From Acidobacteriota bacterium (lineage in GTDB: Bacteria > Acidobacteriota > Blastocatellia > Pyrinomonadales > Pyrinomonadaceae), in NCBI GenBank assembly GCA_003222835.1, contig QHXE01000532.1, positions 1-8,773 on the forward strand: a stretch of DNA of 8,773 nt, written 5' to 3'. A model generated the notes under the pieces. That model saw only the letters and a list, made by a program, of their open reading frames with translations. It made no database searches and had not been told where the DNA came from. A program made the translations under genes and the position numbers. Numbering within the stretch: position 1 is the stretch's first letter; each line of letters opens with the position of its first letter. This document shows positions 5,772-8,773 of this stretch, in pieces.

Positions 5772-7523
5772 ATGACCCGTAGCCCCCTTAGTTTAGCTGC
5801 ACTAATAGCCGCAGCGCTTTTCTTTCCAGCAATTATTCAAGCTCAGATTCCCGGCGGCTCTTCTGCTCGGGAGATTCCAACTGAAGTCCAGAAGACGGGC
5901 GGGCGCGTCGATCAGGTGATCGAGCGTGCTAGCGATCATTTTCGTAAGGGCAAGCTGAACCTCGAAGATGACAAACGGGAGCAGGCGCGCGACGAGTTCG
6001 ACAAAGCCGTTGATGAGATTCTGATGTCCGGTCTGGACGTGCGTGCCAATCAACGGCTTCAGACCTATTATCTCGAACTCGTGGAAAAGATTTACCACGA
6101 AGAGGTCCCGCTGGTTCAACAGGTCGCGCCGCAACAGAATGCGATCCCTGTAGTGGCGCAGGCACCAGCGAATCCGAAAACCGAGACCGTTGAGGTGGCA
6201 AAAGCGCAGGCGCCCAAACAGATCGGCTTTCGCCAGCAGGGCTTTGAACCCTCACCTTTGGATCCGTTGAGCAAACTGGTTCTCACGGAAGACGAGAAGA
6301 AAGTTTCCGATTCGCAGCTAGCGAAACTGGAGGAAGCTAAGAATGCCCTCGATTTCAACTTCACGGCCAATCCGCTGATTCAGCAGTTCATCAACTACTA
6401 TCAGGGACGTGGTCGCTCGACCATGGAGTCAGGTTTGCGTCGTTCGGGCCGCTACATGAAGATCGCGCGCGAGGCTTTTCGCAGAATGGGCGTGCCTGAG
6501 GACTTGACTTGGCTGGGCCAGGTTGAAAGCGCATGGCAACCAAGGGCTTTCTCTTATGCAGCCGCTTCCGGACTTTGGCAGTTCGTACGCAGCACGGGAG
6601 CGCAGTATGGAATGCGACAAACGGCTTGGGTCGACGAGCGGAATGGCATTGAGAAACCAACCTACGCGTCCGCGCAATATTTGAAGGATCTGGCTAAGCG
6701 TTACAACGGTGATTGGTTGCTGGCAATGGCCGCTTACAACACGGGAGCGCTGAATGTCGATCGCGCCATCTCGCGCGCGGGCGCGGCGAATTACTGGAAG
6801 ATCTATCCATATATCTCTCAACAGACCCAAAACTACGTTCCGAACATTTTGGCGGTAATCCTGATCGCGAAAAATCCAGAGAAATATGGGTTCCGCGGCA
6901 TTCGCCCCGAGTCACCACTCAGCTTCGAATCTGTTGCCGTTCCTTCGGCGACCAGTCTGCGGCTAATCGCGGACGCAACTGATACGAGTGCCGATTACAT
7001 TCAGAGCTTGAATCCAGAATTGAAGCGAGATACGACGCCGCGCGGCGAGTCTTATACGATGCGCGTGCCTCCGGGCAAAGGAAAACAGGTTGCCGCCCTG
7101 CTGAAGCGCGTTCCAAGTGATCGGCGCGACTCAGCTCGGGTGATTTCGATTGTCCCCGGCGAAGATTTGCAATCGGTGGCCAACCGCACCGGCGTCAGCG
7201 TCGCAATGTTACAAACGATGAACCCGGGTGTAGATCTCAAGTCGACAAACAAGCTCGTAGTGCCGAACAACAACGTTCGCTTGACGAACTGGCGACGAGC
7301 GACTCCGAACACCGCCGACACAAACGCCAATTCGAGCCTGACTAAAGTTCGGGCGCGCAAAGGTGACACAATCGCCAAGATCGCCGCGGCGCACAAGCTA
7401 TCCGCGGATGAACTCGCACGACTCAACGGCGTCGCACCTAACGTAGAATTGCAGGCCGGACAGGAAATCAAATTGCCCGGCGCGGCGGGCGGTGCTTCGC
7501 AGAGCAAGGGCCGCGGGCGGTAA
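5772..7523 (+). CDS. Secreted MltD-like lytic transglycosylase with LysM modules
   Basis: This enzyme cleaves the MurNAc-GlcNAc bond of peptidoglycan with formation of a 1,6-anhydro product, for wall remodelling or turnover in the periplasm. From ATG 5772 it has 583 residues. A signal peptide (about 1-25, ending AIIQA before QIPGG) has no lipobox cysteine, unlike E. coli MltD, which is a lipoprotein. A charged, alanine/proline-containing region without a recognised domain follows to about 225. The SLT domain spans about 228-373, with the likely catalytic glutamate E252 in QVESAWQP, then SGLWQFVRSTGAQYGM and the AAYNTG motif (Y322, N323). Three LysM-like wall-binding modules follow at about 384-434, 455-500 and 524-571; the last (RKGDTIAKIAAAHKLSADEL) is the clearest and the first the most diverged. 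It has its own promoter (5604-5632) and a hairpin terminator (7574-7611), so it is probably monocistronic. Confidence 0.94.
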   Translation: MTRSPLSLAALIAAALFFPAIIQAQIPGGSSAREIPTEVQKTGGRVDQVIERASDHFRKGKLNLEDDKREQARDEFDKAVDEILMSGLDVRANQRLQTYYLELVEKIYHEEVPLVQQVAPQQNAIPVVAQAPANPKTETVEVAKAQAPKQIGFRQQGFEPSPLDPLSKLVLTEDEKKVSDSQLAKLEEAKNALDFNFTANPLIQQFINYYQGRGRSTMESGLRRSGRYMKIAREAFRRMGVPEDLTWLGQVESAWQPRAFSYAAASGLWQFVRSTGAQYGMRQTAWVDERNGIEKPTYASAQYLKDLAKRYNGDWLLAMAAYNTGALNVDRAISRAGAANYWKIYPYISQQTQNYVPNILAVILIAKNPEKYGFRGIRPESPLSFESVAVPSATSLRLIADATDTSADYIQSLNPELKRDTTPRGESYTMRVPPGKGKQVAALLKRVPSDRRDSARVISIVPGEDLQSVANRTGVSVAMLQTMNPGVDLKSTNKLVVPNNNVRLTNWRRATPNTADTNANSSLTKVRARKGDTIAKIAAAHKLSADELARLNGVAPNVELQAGQEIKLPGAAGGASQSKGRGR

Positions 7524-7573
7524 CTCAAACCGATCGAAGCGTTCGCTTGTGGTCGGGCGCTGTAAAAATGGCG

Positions 7574-7615
7574 AGCGCGCTTTCTTTTTCATCGAGAGGC
7601 GCGCTTTGTTCTTCT
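7574..7615 (+). terminator. Candidate intrinsic terminator after the transglycosylase gene
   Basis: AGCGCGC (7574-7580) pairs perfectly with GCGCGCT (7599-7605), enclosing an 18-nt loop, and is followed by the T-rich TTGTTCTTCT. The loop is long and the T tract is interrupted, so termination may be only moderate. It sits about 50 nt after the stop codon and before the next gene's promoter region, where a terminator is expected. Confidence 0.5.
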
Positions 7616-7670
7616 GGTAGGATAGACTTTTGATCTGCGTTCTCTTTGAACTGACCGGATCATCGCGAGC

Positions 7671-7706
7671 GAGTCACTGACTTTTGAGTCTGTGCTACTT
7701 TGACTC
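7671..7706. repeat. Cluster of three GAGTC/GACTC motifs upstream of the ComM-like gene
   Basis: GAGTC occurs at 7671-7675 and 7686-7690 and its complement GACTC at 7702-7706, spaced 15-16 nt apart. The first two head an imperfect repeat ending in ACTTT. GAGTCA (7671-7676) and TGACTC (7701-7706) are also perfect inverted arms. The cluster overlaps the presumed promoter, so it could be an operator, but it is short enough to be chance. Confidence 0.3.
7693..7701 (+). promoter_or_regulatory. Extended -10-like element placed for a leaderless ComM transcript
   Basis: TGCTACTTT (TG-n-TACTTT, hexamer at 7696-7701) ends 7 nt before ATG 7709, so transcription would start at or next to the A of the start codon. 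No Shine-Dalgarno precedes the ATG and no good -35 is seen at 16-18 nt. Together these suggest leaderless expression, but the evidence is positional only. Confidence 0.35.
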
Positions 7707-7708
7707 CC

Positions 7709-8773
7709 ATGCTCTTCCGCACTCAAAGCGCTGCCGTCTATGGCGTCGATGCCGATTTGGTCGATATCGAAGTCGATCTTACTCCGGCGCGCGGTGAAAC
7801 CGATCAGACACCTGCGGTAATCATCGTCGGTCTTCCCGACCTGGCAGTTCGCGAGTCGCGCGAGCGGATCCGTGCGGCGATCAATAACAGCGCGTTTTTC
7901 TTTCCCTTTCACAAGACGACGATCAACCTGGCTCCCGCCGACGTTCGCAAGGAAGGCGCGAGCTTCGATCTGCCAATCGCCCTTGGGATTCTGGGAGCCA
8001 ACGGCGATCTGGGAAATGCCGAACACCTCACCGACATTTTGGCAGTTGGCGAGTTATCGCTCGATGGACGCGTGCGGCCGATTCGTGGCGCGCTGCCAAT
8101 CGCTTTGCGCGCGCGGCAATCCCAAACCAAACACCTGCTGTTACCGGATGAAAATGCGAAGGAGGCAGCGGTTGTCTCGGGCGTGAACGTGTACGCAGTC
8201 ACTGACTTGAGAAGTGCTGTCGAGATGATCGCGGCGATTCGTTCTGAAACCCCGCCGGAACCGATTCGAGTCGACCCATCTCATATTCTGATTCGCGACG
8301 AGCGTTATAACGTCGATTTTCGCGAAGTACGCGGCCAGCAGGCAGCCAAGCGCGCTCTGGAAGTGGCTACGGCTGGCGGTCATAACATCCTGCTGATCGG
8401 TCCGCCTGGTTCGGGCAAGACGATGCTGGCAAAGCGTCTGCCGACAATTTTGCCGCCATTAGAATTCGAGGCCGCGCTCGAATTGACCAAGATTCATTCC
8501 GTCGCCGGGCTGACTGGGCGAGCCGGACTTGTGACTGAACGGCCTTTCCGTTCTCCGCATCATACTATCAGCGATGCCGGGTTGATTGGCGGTGGCGCTG
8601 TCCCGCGTCCGGGTGAGGTTTCGCTGGCTCATCAAGGCGTGCTGTTTCTCGACGAACTTCCCGAATTCGATCGCAGCGTTCTGGAGGTTTTGCGCCAGCC
8701 GCTCGAAGATCAGAAGGTCACCATCAGTCGCGCGGCAATGTCGCTCACGTTCCCAGCTTCTTTCATGCTTGCC
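7709..8773 (+). CDS. comM: YifB/ComM-family Mg-chelatase-like AAA+ ATPase, N-terminal part (runs off right edge)
   Basis: Members of this family (ComM in Vibrio and Haemophilus, YifB elsewhere) are hexameric helicases that promote branch migration when foreign DNA is integrated in natural transformation. The 355 visible residues start [20 protein letters not shown], a typical family opening. An N-terminal ChlI domain with a Lon-protease-like S5 fold covers about 15-140 ([20 protein letters not shown], then [15 protein letters not shown] around S85, then [17 protein letters not shown] at 114-130). The AAA+ module follows: [15 protein letters not shown], Walker A GPPGSGKT at 231-238 with K237, [15 protein letters not shown], and Walker B LFLDE with D315-E316. 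Roughly the last 150 residues expected of a ~510-residue protein are outside the window. An in-frame TGA at 7685-7687 limits the start to ATG 7709 or TTG 7700; ATG is preferred. Assignment to the family is firm; a role in transformation here is inference. Confidence 0.95.
   Translation, partial: MLFRTQSAAVYGVDADLVDIEVDLTPARGETDQTPAVIIVGLPDLAVRESRERIRAAINNSAFFFPFHKTTINLAPADVRKEGASFDLPIALGILGANGDLGNAEHLTDILAVGELSLDGRVRPIRGALPIALRARQSQTKHLLLPDENAKEAAVVSGVNVYAVTDLRSAVEMIAAIRSETPPEPIRVDPSHILIRDERYNVDFREVRGQQAAKRALEVATAGGHNILLIGPPGSGKTMLAKRLPTILPPLEFEAALELTKIHSVAGLTGRAGLVTERPFRSPHHTISDAGLIGGGAVPRPGEVSLAHQGVLFLDELPEFDRSVLEVLRQPLEDQKVTISRAAMSLTFPASFMLA

Noticed and set aside
1..8773. CRISPR array, tRNA, rRNA, insertion sequence or phage genes
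   Set aside because: No regularly spaced repeats, no recognisable RNA gene and no transposase, integrase or phage motif were seen on either strand.

Overview
This 8.8 kb window looks like ordinary chromosomal DNA from a moderately GC-rich bacterium. The gene set, the alternative start codons (GTG, TTG) and the hsp20-lon pairing fit an Acidobacteriota member of the Blastocatellia/Pyrinomonadales type, but that placement comes from general resemblance and not from a database search. I see no insertion sequence, phage gene, CRISPR array, tRNA or rRNA. No gene-free stretch exceeds 300 bases.

Layout. (1) Bases 1-366, minus strand: the N-terminal 122 codons of an ECF sigma factor that runs off the left edge, with a good ECF-type promoter candidate (431-459) that could make it autoregulated. 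(2) Bases 367-629: divergent intergenic region with a large imperfect palindrome (462-513) and a sigma70-like promoter candidate facing right (525-553). (3) Bases 630-5529, plus strand: a tightly packed run of a UPF0104/YbhN-type multispanning membrane protein, nrdR (repressor of ribonucleotide reductase genes), a 72-residue membrane protein of unknown function, an Hsp20 small heat-shock protein whose start overlaps the previous stop, lon protease, and a possible 38-residue single-span membrane peptide starting 2 nt after lon. (4) Bases 5530-5771: promoter candidate (TTGACA-N17-TAGCCT) and a leader with four short hairpins. (5) Bases 5772-7523: a secreted MltD-like lytic transglycosylase with three LysM-like modules. 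(6) Bases 7524-7708: candidate terminator, then a short promoter region with a GAGTC/GACTC cluster. (7) Bases 7709-8773: the N-terminal 355 codons of a YifB/ComM-family AAA ATPase, cut by the right edge.

How the genes relate: hsp20 and lon form a proteostasis unit (holding aggregated proteins, degrading damaged ones). nrdR controls deoxyribonucleotide supply. The transglycosylase remodels the cell wall, and ComM acts on DNA during recombination of incoming DNA. I see no convincing undescribed multigene system. The most useful leads are the autoregulatory ECF promoter, the two small membrane proteins flanking hsp20-lon, the structured transglycosylase leader, the possible leaderless ComM transcript, and a Lon-like domain in ComM that lacks the catalytic lysine present in the Lon encoded nearby.
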